Source of the DNA: Kiritimatiellia bacterium
Lineage (GTDB): Bacteria; Verrucomicrobiota; Kiritimatiellia; RFP12; UBA1067
Direction of reading: 5' to 3'
Length of the DNA stretch: 64,000 nucleotides
NCBI GenBank assembly: GCA_027858965.1
Contig: JAQIBS010000090.1
Span: 1-64,000, forward strand
In this document: one piece after another, positions 1-8,766 of the stretch
How positions within the stretch are numbered: the stretch's first letter is position 1
Layout: each line of letters begins with the position of its first letter
Program-made: the position numbers and the translations under genes
The notes under the pieces: generated by a model
What the model was told of the DNA's origin: nothing
Database searches by the model: none
Seen by the model: only the letters and a program-made list of their open reading frames with translations

Positions 1-2
1 AT

Positions 3-1061
3 TATGCGCATGTCATAGTCGCGCCGGAGATGACTTTACTTCAGGCCATTAAGCGCATGGATGAAGTGCGTTGCAAGTTATTGCTGGTGATGGATGCGGA
101 AATTTTCAAAGGGCTGATCAGTATTGGCGATGCACAACGGGCGATTATCCATAATGTCCCGATGGATACGCCCATATCTCAGGTCATACGTACTGATATT
201 GTTGAGTGTAAGGATGATGACACAGATGAGTTTATTCAATCAGAGATGGTGCGGTGCCGAGCGGTCTTCATGCCTGTGTTGGATCATGAACGAAAAATCA
301 GTCGAGTAGTTTTCTGGGATGACGTTTTCAGTGACCAAGTTTCTGTTCGAATGCAAGGTGAACGCTGTAAGTCTCTTGAGATGCCTGTAGTGATTATGGC
401 AGGCGGGAAAGGCACACGATTGCAACCATTAACCCATATACTTCCTAAACCATTGTTGCCACTGGGAAAGAAAACCATTCTCGAAAATATCATGGATCGG
501 TTTGTTAATGCCGGGTGCAAAGAGTTTTATCTTTCGTTGAACTATAAGGCGACCATGATCCGTCATTATTTTGATGAGTTGAAAAATCCTGATTATCAGG
601 TTCACTTTTTTGAGGAGGATGAACCATTGGGGACGGCGGGAAGCCTGTCATTGATCAGAGATCAGTTAAGTACTCCGTTTTTTGTTTCAAATTGCGACAT
701 TACAATTGATCAGGATTTGCATGAAGTATGGGACTATCATGTAAGAAATAAGAATGAGCTGACAATTGTTGCAGCACTAAAACATGTGAAGTTGGCTTAC
801 GGGGCTTTGGAGACCGGGGATGATGGCCTCCTTAAAGGGCTGAGTGAGAAACCAGAATTGGTTTTTAAAGTTAATTCTGGAGTCTATATTCTCGAACCGC
901 ACTTGTTGAAAGAGATCCCCGATCATTCATTTTACAATATGACGGATTTGATTGATGCTATTATAAATCGTGCTGGCCGAGTTGGGGTTTTCCCTGTAAG
1001 TGAGAACTCATGGTCGGACATTGGAAATTGGGATGACTACCAGCGTTTTTTAGGTAGGTAG
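3..1061 (+). CDS. CBS-domain sugar-nucleotide nucleotidyltransferase (5' partial)
   Basis: This is an NTP-transferase of the kind that activates a sugar 1-phosphate, with an N-terminal CBS region. The frame is open to the left window edge, and the residues before the first ATG (position 30) read like the start of a CBS domain, so the true start lies outside. Counting from that ATG, the CBS region covers about residues 1-105. The nucleotidyltransferase begins near 118 with the signature AGGKGTRLQPLT and then KPLLPLG. The sugar-binding half continues to the C-terminus, ending in the family-like segment SWSDIGNWDDY. The CBS plus transferase fusion is known from PtmE-type guanylyltransferases of legionaminic acid synthesis, but the nucleotide and sugar cannot be read from sequence. 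It is followed 21 nt later by a polymerase-like membrane protein. Confidence 0.85.
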   Translation, partial: YAHVIVAPEMTLLQAIKRMDEVRCKLLLVMDAEIFKGLISIGDAQRAIIHNVPMDTPISQVIRTDIVECKDDDTDEFIQSEMVRCRAVFMPVLDHERKISRVVFWDDVFSDQVSVRMQGERCKSLEMPVVIMAGGKGTRLQPLTHILPKPLLPLGKKTILENIMDRFVNAGCKEFYLSLNYKATMIRHYFDELKNPDYQVHFFEEDEPLGTAGSLSLIRDQLSTPFFVSNCDITIDQDLHEVWDYHVRNKNELTIVAALKHVKLAYGALETGDDGLLKGLSEKPELVFKVNSGVYILEPHLLKEIPDHSFYNMTDLIDAIINRAGRVGVFPVSENSWSDIGNWDDYQRFLGR

Positions 1062-1082
1062 GTAAGTTAATTTGGAGATAGA

Positions 1083-2384
1083 ATGATAGTGGGCCAATTA
1101 AAGAAGATACCATTTGATAAGATGATTGTTTTGCCCGCAGTTGTTTTTGTCGTGCAATCTATTCCGTGGCTTAATGCCCGTTTCCGTTTGCGTGCGTTAG
1201 TTCCTTTAATGTTGCTTTATGTGTTTATTACTTTGGTGAAAAGTGAGCGTAGATTTATGTTTGCAAAAGAGCGTTTTGCGGCTAATTGTGCTCTAATTGG
1301 ATATACGATGTATAGCATTTCATGCATTATTTTGTGGTGGCGGTTTTATGGACGATATCCTAACAATCTTGTTGCTTCAAGAATTTTTGGTTTATTTGGT
1401 TTATGGGTTTTTATTGATTTGGTTGCGGAGAATAAAATCAGAGAAATTAAGACCTTGGTTTTGGTTTTGTTAGGTTCCTTGTTTGTTGCCTCTTTGATGG
1501 GCGGGATGTACCTTGGCGTTGAAATGAATCAGAATATTATGCGTGAAATGGTAGGAGGGGCAGCTTCGAATGTTGACTCTATGGATGCTTCCCTCAGTGG
1601 CGTTGGAGGTTATGGAACTGTATATTCTGTTGGATTGCTATCTCCATGTATATTATATGCCGCTACACAAGTTAAACAGAGAATCCTGAAATTATTCTTT
1701 GTGGTAGCCTCTTTCGTTTTTTTTGTGTATGCATTCCGGGCAGGTTTTTCCATTTTGATGATCGCAATGTTTATGGGTTTCTTGTTTTACGCGGGAGTAT
1801 TCTTAATTCCAAATTACGGTCTGAATATAACATTTATGTTGATAAGTGTGATATTGCTTCTCTTTTTCACTATGTACCCGCAGATAGCCAGGGCTTTTAC
1901 ATCGCCACTAGTTATGTTGGCCGAGGCATTGGAAAATCCAAATTATACCGCTCGATTGGAGTCAATTATTGATAATATTAGTGGAAGCGGCGGTGTCGGC
2001 AGTAGCTATGCAATGGACCGGACTGGTTTGATGTGGTTGTCATGGCGGGCGTTTCTACAGAGTCCTTATGTCGGAGTATTGGATAGCCCTGCGGCTATCG
2101 GCGGACACTCTTTTGTTTTTGACTATTTGGCAAAAGGGGGGGTGCTGTATTTTATATTTTTGCCAATTTCTATATTCTGTCATATCTTTTATCTTAAAAC
2201 AACTGTCTACAATTTATGCAAAAAATCCAGACTTTTAATCGGGACGTATTTTATGACGGTCCTGATCGTATGTCTTCTCAATCCATTAGAATCCGCAATC
2301 ATTTATTATTCATTCTTCTTAATACTGCCTGGAATTACTCTGTTTTACAAAGATTCGGTGCTCAATAAATCAAAATATAGATAG
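1083..2384 (+). CDS. O-antigen polymerase/ligase-like membrane protein (Wzy-like)
   Basis: A 433-residue polytopic membrane protein with roughly ten or more hydrophobic segments. It shows the layout of Wzy/WaaL-type proteins: a long periplasmic loop rich in Gly and Ser (about residues 280-340), then a conserved-looking stretch AIGGHSFVFDYLAKGG before the last helices. Such proteins polymerise or ligate undecaprenyl-linked oligosaccharide repeats on the periplasmic side of the inner membrane. GGAG sits about 7 nt before the ATG. It lies between a sugar-activating enzyme and an acetyltransferase, which fits polymerisation of the polymer made here. Wzy sequences diverge strongly, so the call rests on topology, the loop motif and context. 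Confidence 0.7.
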   Translation: MIVGQLKKIPFDKMIVLPAVVFVVQSIPWLNARFRLRALVPLMLLYVFITLVKSERRFMFAKERFAANCALIGYTMYSISCIILWWRFYGRYPNNLVASRIFGLFGLWVFIDLVAENKIREIKTLVLVLLGSLFVASLMGGMYLGVEMNQNIMREMVGGAASNVDSMDASLSGVGGYGTVYSVGLLSPCILYAATQVKQRILKLFFVVASFVFFVYAFRAGFSILMIAMFMGFLFYAGVFLIPNYGLNITFMLISVILLLFFTMYPQIARAFTSPLVMLAEALENPNYTARLESIIDNISGSGGVGSSYAMDRTGLMWLSWRAFLQSPYVGVLDSPAAIGGHSFVFDYLAKGGVLYFIFLPISIFCHIFYLKTTVYNLCKKSRLLIGTYFMTVLIVCLLNPLESAIIYYSFFLILPGITLFYKDSVLNKSKYR

Positions 2385-2432
2385 AGGAGCATTAAGCAGA
2401 AACCAATTTAATCACCTGAGAGGAGAATAGGT

Positions 2433-3050
2433 TTGTCCTTAAAAGATTTGCTTAGCCGATCACAAAAGTCGCATATTTTACGTGTCTGTTACAGTCCGTT
2501 ATTTATGCGGGATATAATATTTTGCATTTATAAAGGTTTGAAATGGTCGCCGACATGGAGACTATGGCGTCTACCTTTAATTAGTTGTAAAGGGAAGGGC
2601 TCAAAGATTGAGATAGGCGAGAATTTCACTGCGTGTAGTGATCCTAAACATAATTCTTTGGGTGTGATTCAGCGCGTGACCATTAAAACTGTTGGGCATG
2701 GTGCGTTGATTACATTAGGGGATAGAGTTGGTATTTCAGGGTGTACAATAACTGCCGCCCGCTCCATTATTATCGGGGATCATGTGTTAATAGGTTCAGG
2801 GGCGTTAATAACTGATAATGATGCACACCCAATTTCTCCCGATGATCGTAGGCTGGGTTGCGCTGGTATCTCAAAACCAATAGTTATAGAGGATGATGTT
2901 TTTATAGGTGCGAGAGCGATCGTGCTAAAAGGAGTTACTATCGGGAAAGGAAGTGTTATCGGCGCTGGTGCTGTGGTATCAAAATCAGTGCCGCCTTACA
3001 GTATCTGTGTCGGGAATCCCGCTAAAGTTGTTGGAGATGTGCGTTCATAG
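2433..3050 (+). CDS. Hexapeptide-repeat acyltransferase
   Basis: A left-handed beta-helix acyltransferase of about 205 residues. Hexapeptide repeats of the [LIV]-G-x-x-x-x type run from about residue 70 to 195 (for example IIIGDHVLIGSGALI and VTIGKGSVIGAGAVV). The C-terminal VGNPAKVVG is typical of sugar O-acetyltransferases that use acetyl-CoA. The start is a TTG codon at 2433, chosen because AGGAG lies at 2421-2425 and no ATG is suitably placed. The N-terminal 60 residues are not repeat-like and contain a hydrophobic patch. It probably decorates a sugar of the polysaccharide, with the acceptor unknown. It is one of four acetyltransferase genes or remnants in the first 18 kb. Confidence 0.85.
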   Translation: MSLKDLLSRSQKSHILRVCYSPLFMRDIIFCIYKGLKWSPTWRLWRLPLISCKGKGSKIEIGENFTACSDPKHNSLGVIQRVTIKTVGHGALITLGDRVGISGCTITAARSIIIGDHVLIGSGALITDNDAHPISPDDRRLGCAGISKPIVIEDDVFIGARAIVLKGVTIGKGSVIGAGAVVSKSVPPYSICVGNPAKVVGDVRS

Positions 3051-3146
3051 AAGATTAAGCAAATGGTTGTTTCAGAACTGCTTTAGAGTACTCGTTTTCG
3101 GAAATTTCATAGAAAGCATTTAAGGTTAGGATGGTATTGAACCCAG

Positions 3147-4004
3147 ATGAATATCAAGGTTGCGATTTTATTAACTTGTTATAACCGTAAAAAGACAACA
3201 TGTGCTTGCATCGGGCATGTTTTAGCTTCAGCGAATAAAGCTGTCTACAACTATGATGTGTTTTTGTTAGATGATGGTTCGTGTGATGGAACCACTGCAG
3301 CTGTGCTGTCCGCATATCCTCAGGTTAATGTCACACAGGGAACAGGCCAATTGTATTGGTGTGGAGGAATGCGGAAAGTATGGGATGTTGCCGCTAAGAA
3401 CGCGACTTATGATGCATTCCTTCTTATTAATGATGATATTTTAGTTGAGGGAGATGCGATTAGCAAACTTGAGGATATGCACAAAAAACATCCAGATAGT
3501 ATTCTTGTCGGTGCTTGTCGGGAGGAGGATATTGAAAATGCCAGTTATGGTTTCTTCGGCGCTAGTGGTATTATCTCTCCTGTAGATCCACCCGCAAGAT
3601 TGACCATGAAGATAGGTATGAATGGAAATTGTGTGTGGGTTCCTAAGTGTGTTTATGATGTGATCGGGAACTTTCGGTCTGTCTATCGTCATAGCAGGGG
3701 TGATTTTGATTACGGCTGGAGGGCATTGAAAGCAGGCTTTGATGTCCTGTTGACTCCTTTTTATGTTGGCCGATGTAGACGACACGATTTAGATAAACCA
3801 AAATGGCAGCTGCCGGGATTGTCAATTACCAAGCGATGGGGTGAGTTCAACTCGCCGAAGGGTGTTCCGTTGGATGAATATTTTGCCATCTCATATTTGC
3901 GTAACCCATGGTTGGGTTGGCTTTCCGTCATCAAATGGCCGTATCTCTTCATCAAAGGCTGTTTTGCTGATGCAACAACGGATAGACCTCGTCAGAAAAT
4001 GTAA
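3147..4004 (+). CDS. Family 2 glycosyltransferase
   Basis: A GT-A fold glycosyltransferase of 285 residues. It starts with the family signature VAILLTCYNRKKTT, followed by VFLLDDGSCDGT (nucleotide-binding aspartates) and LLINDD near residue 95 in the position of the metal-binding DxD. The middle motif YWCGGMRKVWD and the later RGDFDYGWRALKAGF resemble the rhamnosyltransferase-like branch of GT2. It should be cytoplasmic or membrane-associated and add one sugar to the lipid-linked repeat unit. The donor and acceptor cannot be deduced. The next glycosyltransferase frame opens directly after its stop. Confidence 0.88.
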   Translation: MNIKVAILLTCYNRKKTTCACIGHVLASANKAVYNYDVFLLDDGSCDGTTAAVLSAYPQVNVTQGTGQLYWCGGMRKVWDVAAKNATYDAFLLINDDILVEGDAISKLEDMHKKHPDSILVGACREEDIENASYGFFGASGIISPVDPPARLTMKIGMNGNCVWVPKCVYDVIGNFRSVYRHSRGDFDYGWRALKAGFDVLLTPFYVGRCRRHDLDKPKWQLPGLSITKRWGEFNSPKGVPLDEYFAISYLRNPWLGWLSVIKWPYLFIKGCFADATTDRPRQKM

Positions 4005-4010
4005 TTGAAA

Positions 4011-5081
4011 ATGATCGTAATTTTACAACCAAAGATACCACACTATAGATGTGAATTTTTTAAATCTCTTCAGTCAAAGGAGGGAGCTGATATATTTTGC
4101 TATGAAAGTTTGGCAGATGTGAAGAAGCAAGGGTTTTCGTTGTCTGATATAGATTTCACACATGTGAAATCTGTTAACTTCGGTAGATTTCTGTATTATA
4201 ATATTAAGCCGTTGTTGAACAAAAAATATGACACTCTGGTTTTAATGTGGACCTTTGCCCATATCACAACGTGGATATTATTGATTTTGAAACCAATACA
4301 TAAGAAGAAGATAATCTTATGGGGACACGGCATATCAATTAAGAGATATTATAAAGAGCAAGACCATCCAAGCTTGTTGCTTAAATTGATGGCTAAGATG
4401 GCGGACGGGCTTTGGTTTTATACGGAGAACGAAAAAGAGATCTGGCGGAATGTTCTGAATGATGAGAAGAAGTGTGTTGCGTTAAACAACACTTTGTCGG
4501 ATCTTGGACGATCTTTAACCGCTGACCTCTCAATAAACAAAGTAAAACTAAAATATGATTACGGAATTCATCAACATACAGTATTGATATTTGCAGCGAG
4601 GTTTGTCGAACATAGAAGGGCTGATCTGCTAATGAAAGCAATCAATATGCTCAATCCTGCAAAATTCGCTATTATTATTATAGGTGATGGCGAAGACAAA
4701 CCTGATTTCAGCGGGTATAAGAATGTTTTTGATTTTGGTGCAATATATGATTTTGACAAAAAGACCGAGTTGTTTGCCTTGGCGGATATATATTTTCAAC
4801 CGGCTTACCTTGGGTTATCTGTTGTCGAAGCGCTGGCTTATGGTAAACCTGTATTTACCTTAAAACGAAATGCTGAAATTTTACAGGGCGTTGAATATGG
4901 ATATATCCAGGATGGCATAACGGGTTTCATTTTTGAGACGCTTGAGAAGTTGGTGAATAAAATTGAAAATATTTCCAGTAATGAAATTGAAAAGATGGGC
5001 CATGCGGCAAAGATGTATGTCCAAGCGAATTTATCTAATGAGAAGATGGTTAGCAATGCCATTAGTTTGTTATCGCATTGA
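4011..5081 (+). CDS. Family 4 glycosyltransferase
   Basis: A GT-B fold glycosyltransferase of about 356 residues. The C-terminal half has the Glycos_transf_1 pattern: IFAARFVEHRRADLLMKA, then IIIIGDGEDKP, the segment ALADIYFQPAYLGLSVVEALAYGKPV with the conserved E-x7-E-like region, and a tail with helical content. The N-terminal half binds the acceptor and contains LWGHGISIKRYYK. The start is taken as the ATG at 4011. A TTG at 4005 directly after the previous stop is also in frame and would add two residues. It belongs to the same unidirectional gene string, so translation is probably coupled to the GT2 upstream. Confidence 0.85.
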   Translation: MIVILQPKIPHYRCEFFKSLQSKEGADIFCYESLADVKKQGFSLSDIDFTHVKSVNFGRFLYYNIKPLLNKKYDTLVLMWTFAHITTWILLILKPIHKKKIILWGHGISIKRYYKEQDHPSLLLKLMAKMADGLWFYTENEKEIWRNVLNDEKKCVALNNTLSDLGRSLTADLSINKVKLKYDYGIHQHTVLIFAARFVEHRRADLLMKAINMLNPAKFAIIIIGDGEDKPDFSGYKNVFDFGAIYDFDKKTELFALADIYFQPAYLGLSVVEALAYGKPVFTLKRNAEILQGVEYGYIQDGITGFIFETLEKLVNKIENISSNEIEKMGHAAKMYVQANLSNEKMVSNAISLLSH

Positions 5082-5156
5082 GGTTTTTTAGTTTTGTAAA
5101 CATGTGGTGTCTGGAAAGAAAGAGTTTTTGGGATGCAAGGACTGTAAGATTTTGAA

Positions 5157-6296
5157 ATGAATAGTGTCATTAAAAAAAGAAAAATATTAATAAACTGTTC
5201 GAATCTGCACAATAGTGGTGGTGTGGCTGTGGCTGTTTCTTTTGTTGATTGCTTAAGTCACGAAGAGTATCAGGATCTCGATATCTATGTTTGGGTTTCT
5301 TCAGAGGTGAATGATAATTTAAATGCACTTGGAACAGATAAAAGTGTGTTCGCTTCTTGCTGTGAGATAAACTATTATGGAATAAAAGCGATCTGGCAGG
5401 GGATTGGAGGTCGCTTTTCCGGTTTTGATGTTGTTTTTACTGTGTTTGGACCCGCATACTACTTGTCAACAAAGACGGTTCATATTATGGGATTTGCTCA
5501 GCCAAATATAATATATCCTTCTAATCATGTGCTGATGAATTTAGCATTGCTTGAAAAAATAAAACTTTCTATGAAATTCAAAATCCAGGAATTGTTTTTT
5601 GCAAGAGCGAACTCTCTGGTTGTTGAATTGGAGCATGTTGAGGTTGGGCTGAACAAAAAGTTTTTATTTAGAAACAAAACGATTGATATTGTTTACAGTT
5701 CGGTAGATTCTGTGTTTTTAGAACCTGGCAGGTGGGGAGAGTTAACAGTCCCTAGTGCGACAAACTCAATCAGGTTAGGTGTGATTTCGAAGAATGCCCC
5801 GAATAAGAATTTGAAAGTATTGCCGGCAGTTAAAGAGGTCTTATGGGAAAACCATAAGATTCAAGTGGAGTTTTATGTCACTTTTCCAGAAAATGAGTGG
5901 AATACGTGCAGTGAATATTTCAAGAACAATGTTGTAAATGTTGGGCCTCTTAGATTAAATCAATGTCCAGCCTTTTATTCTTCAATGGATGGAGTAATAT
6001 TTCCCAGCCTGCTGGAGTGCTTTTCCGCTGTTCCGATAGAAGCGATGATTATGAAAAAACCATTGTTTATCTCAGATATGCCGTTTTTTCGTGATGTATG
6101 CCGTGACTGGGGTAATTATTTTGATCCATATGATGTTGCCGATATATCAAATTCTGTTGCCGATTATTTTTCTCAGCCTAAGGATAAAAGAAATGCGGGG
6201 TTGCATGATGCTTCTTGCTTTGCAATGAAGTATGCAAATCCAAGTGAAAGAGCAAGAAAGTATATGGACATTATTTTTGGACAGTTATCTAAATAA
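5157..6296 (+). CDS. Family 4-like glycosyltransferase
   Basis: A 379-residue GT-B type glycosyltransferase. The N-terminus KILINCSNLHNSGGVAVAVSF has the glycine-rich acceptor-domain loop of GT4 enzymes. The C-terminal donor domain shows GVISKNAPNKNLKVLPAVKEV and later VIFPSLLECFSAVPIEAMIMKKPLFIS, which carries the paired acidic residues of the family. It should transfer a sugar from a nucleotide donor to the growing oligosaccharide. The gene is AT-rich, like its neighbours from 1 to 10 kb. It lies just before the deoxysugar cassette, so it may use the deoxysugar made there, but that is inference from position. Confidence 0.8.
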   Translation: MNSVIKKRKILINCSNLHNSGGVAVAVSFVDCLSHEEYQDLDIYVWVSSEVNDNLNALGTDKSVFASCCEINYYGIKAIWQGIGGRFSGFDVVFTVFGPAYYLSTKTVHIMGFAQPNIIYPSNHVLMNLALLEKIKLSMKFKIQELFFARANSLVVELEHVEVGLNKKFLFRNKTIDIVYSSVDSVFLEPGRWGELTVPSATNSIRLGVISKNAPNKNLKVLPAVKEVLWENHKIQVEFYVTFPENEWNTCSEYFKNNVVNVGPLRLNQCPAFYSSMDGVIFPSLLECFSAVPIEAMIMKKPLFISDMPFFRDVCRDWGNYFDPYDVADISNSVADYFSQPKDKRNAGLHDASCFAMKYANPSERARKYMDIIFGQLSK

Positions 6297-6331
6297 TTTA
6301 TGCAATAGTATGAAACAATAACAGGATTATC

Positions 6332-7762
6332 ATGTTTGATGGAAGAATTATAAAATCATTACTCGCACTCAATGGAGTATCTGGAAGTGTGCAGGATATT
6401 TTATCCTGGATCAGACAACGTAATCAGGATGTGCATGTGGCGGTTAATTTAGTGGATTTTGATGATCTCCAGCACTGGTCGTTTGATAATAAAACAAAAA
6501 ATTTAAAACACGATACCGGATTGTTTTTTGCGGTGGAGGGGATCAAAGTTCGTATAAATACTGACCATGAAATTATTTGGTCGCAGCGAATTATAAATCA
6601 ACCGGAGATTGGCTATCTGGGGATATTGGCTAAAGAGATTGACGGAGTGTTTTATTTTCTGTTACAGGCAAAGATTGAGCCCGGCAATGTCAATAATGTG
6701 CAATTGTCTCCTACCTTACAGGCCACTCGAAGTAATTACAATCAGGCTCATGGAGGGAGAAGGCCCGTCTTTCTTGAATATTTTCAGAAATCGACTGTTA
6801 AACAGTTGTTGTTAGACCAGTTGCAATCTGAACAGGGCGGAAGCTTTTTGCGTAAGCGCAATAGAAATATGATTGTGGTTGTTGAGGGGGATGTGTCTTT
6901 ATCACCTGATTTCAGATGGTTGACACTCGGTCAGATTCAGGCTTTGATGCAGTTTGACAATATTGTAAATATGGATACACGTACGGTTTTATCTGGGCTT
7001 AAGCTGGTTGATGGTTTTGGTAAAACTACTTTTTATGAAGTAAACAAGTTTTTTGCCGACCATAAATTTCATGGTGATGTCGAGATGTTCTTTTTTTCTG
7101 AACTATCTCTGGTCGGTTACAAAACGATCGATGAAATACTGTTTTGGCTATCAGAACTGAAATCAAAATATGAACTGCAGGTCAAAAGTATTCCGTTAAA
7201 TGAGGTGGATGAGTGGGTTATAACAAGAAGTGAAGTTTATCGGGAAGATAAACGTTTTTTCAAGGTAGTTGCTGCCAAAATTGAGATTCAGAATCGTGAA
7301 GTGCAAACGTGGGGACAGCCGATGATTCAACCAATGCAGGAGGGGCTATGTGCGTTTATCGCGAAAAAGATTAATGGAATTATTCATTTCTTAGTGCAAG
7401 CGAAAATCGAATGTGGGAATTTTGATGTTGTTGAGATGGCGCCTACAGTGCAATGTTTAACGGGGAACTATAAAGATGGATATTTATATACACCTGATTT
7501 TCTTGACTATGTTCTAGACGCCTCTGAAGATATGATTATATTAAACACACTGCAGTCAGAGGAGGGTGGACGTTTCTTTCATGAACAAAATCGGTACATC
7601 ATAGTAAAAGCTGATAGTGGTTTTTGTGTAGATGTGCCCGAGAATTATCAATGGCTGACATTGGGGCAGTTAAAAGAGTTCTTGCGTTACAATAACTATT
7701 TGAATATTCAAGCTCGCAGTTTGTTAGCCGCATTAAATTATACTAAAGGGATCAATGAATAA
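6332..7762 (+). CDS. NDP-hexose 2,3-dehydratase family protein
   Basis: This 476-residue protein has two homologous halves, as in the EvaA/TylCVI family of NDP-4-keto-6-deoxyhexose 2,3-dehydratases. Half one contains FLLQAKIEPGN followed by LSPTLQATRSNY; half two contains FLVQAKIECGN followed by MAPTVQCLTGNY. Each half also has an RFFHEQNRY-like or SFLRKRNRN segment and a WLTLGQ(I/L) helix. The length matches the family (about 460-490). These enzymes remove water across C2-C3 and commit the sugar to a 2-deoxy product. Characterised members are from antibiotic-producing actinomycetes; here the gene lies in a polysaccharide locus. It overlaps the downstream reductase by 8 nt, so the two are probably made together. 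Confidence 0.88.
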   Translation: MFDGRIIKSLLALNGVSGSVQDILSWIRQRNQDVHVAVNLVDFDDLQHWSFDNKTKNLKHDTGLFFAVEGIKVRINTDHEIIWSQRIINQPEIGYLGILAKEIDGVFYFLLQAKIEPGNVNNVQLSPTLQATRSNYNQAHGGRRPVFLEYFQKSTVKQLLLDQLQSEQGGSFLRKRNRNMIVVVEGDVSLSPDFRWLTLGQIQALMQFDNIVNMDTRTVLSGLKLVDGFGKTTFYEVNKFFADHKFHGDVEMFFFSELSLVGYKTIDEILFWLSELKSKYELQVKSIPLNEVDEWVITRSEVYREDKRFFKVVAAKIEIQNREVQTWGQPMIQPMQEGLCAFIAKKINGIIHFLVQAKIECGNFDVVEMAPTVQCLTGNYKDGYLYTPDFLDYVLDASEDMIILNTLQSEEGGRFFHEQNRYIIVKADSGFCVDVPENYQWLTLGQLKEFLRYNNYLNIQARSLLAALNYTKGINE

Positions 7763-8741
7763 AATCCGAGTTGGAGTCTTAGGCTGTGCAAATATAGCAG
7801 TTCGATCTATTATGCCGGAGATAGTTTCGTCTGAGCACTTTGAACTGGTTGCGGTTGCCAGCAGGTCACAAGAAGTCGCGGAAAAAAATGCTGAATTCTT
7901 TAATTGTGAACCATCAGATTATTCAAAGCTTATTAATAATGATGATTTGGACGCAATTTATGTTCCTCTGCCAACTGGGCTGCACTACGAATGGGTGCTA
8001 AAATGTTTGATGGCCGGCAAACACGTTTTGTGTGAGAAGTCACTTGGGTGCAATTATGAGCAAGTTTTAGAGATCATAAATTACGCACGAAAACAAAAAC
8101 TATTGGTTATGGAAAACTTCCAGTTCCGCTATCATTCACAAAATATTTTAGTGAAAAAAATGGTGGCAAGCGGTGATGTTGGCGATATTAGATGCTTGCG
8201 GGTTTCCTTTGGCTTTCCTCCGTTTAAAGATGCTATGAATAATATCCGCTATAAAAAAGAGTTGGGAGGTGGCGCCTTGCTTGATGCTGGAGCATATACA
8301 CTAAAAGCGGCAACTTTTTTATTGGAGTGTGGTTTTGATGTTAAAGCATCTACTTTGTCGTATCAAAAGGGATGTGCTGTCGACCTTTGGGGGGCAGCAT
8401 ATTTGGAAAGTTCGGATGGTGTTGTCGCTGAATTAGCATTTGGGTTTGATAATTTTTATCAGTGCGGATATGAGATTTGGGGAAGTAAAGGACGGTTGGT
8501 TACTACTCGCGCTTTTACGGCGCCACCAGGTTTTTCTCCTCAACTGATTGTTGAAAATTCGCAGGGTCTAAAGGAAATAGCGTTAGAGCCGGATAATCAC
8601 TTTAAGAACATGTTGCTGCGGTTTTATGAATTTTTGCAGCTAGGTGATTTTGACAGTGAATACTCAGAGTGCTTGGTGCAGTCTCATCTTTTAGATGAGG
8701 TTAAAAGAAAAGCCCGCAGATTTGGTGTGCATGAAGGGTAA
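7755..8741 (+). CDS. Gfo/Idh/MocA family oxidoreductase (probable NDP-sugar 3-ketoreductase)
   Basis: A 328-residue NAD(P)-dependent oxidoreductase. The N-terminal Rossmann domain starts VGVLGCANIA, and AIYVPLPTGLHYEWVLKCLMAGKHVLCEKSLG holds the family EK(P/S) lysine near residue 95. The C-terminal alpha/beta domain contains GGGALLDAGAYTLKAATF. In deoxysugar pathways, members of this family reduce the unstable 3-keto product of the 2,3-dehydratase. The 8-nt overlap with that dehydratase supports this role. Stereochemistry cannot be told from sequence. A general dehydrogenase on another keto-sugar is the alternative. Confidence 0.85.
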   Translation: MNKIRVGVLGCANIAVRSIMPEIVSSEHFELVAVASRSQEVAEKNAEFFNCEPSDYSKLINNDDLDAIYVPLPTGLHYEWVLKCLMAGKHVLCEKSLGCNYEQVLEIINYARKQKLLVMENFQFRYHSQNILVKKMVASGDVGDIRCLRVSFGFPPFKDAMNNIRYKKELGGGALLDAGAYTLKAATFLLECGFDVKASTLSYQKGCAVDLWGAAYLESSDGVVAELAFGFDNFYQCGYEIWGSKGRLVTTRAFTAPPGFSPQLIVENSQGLKEIALEPDNHFKNMLLRFYEFLQLGDFDSEYSECLVQSHLLDEVKRKARRFGVHEG

Positions 8742-8766
8742 AGTCTATTGTTAGGTGGGTACATAC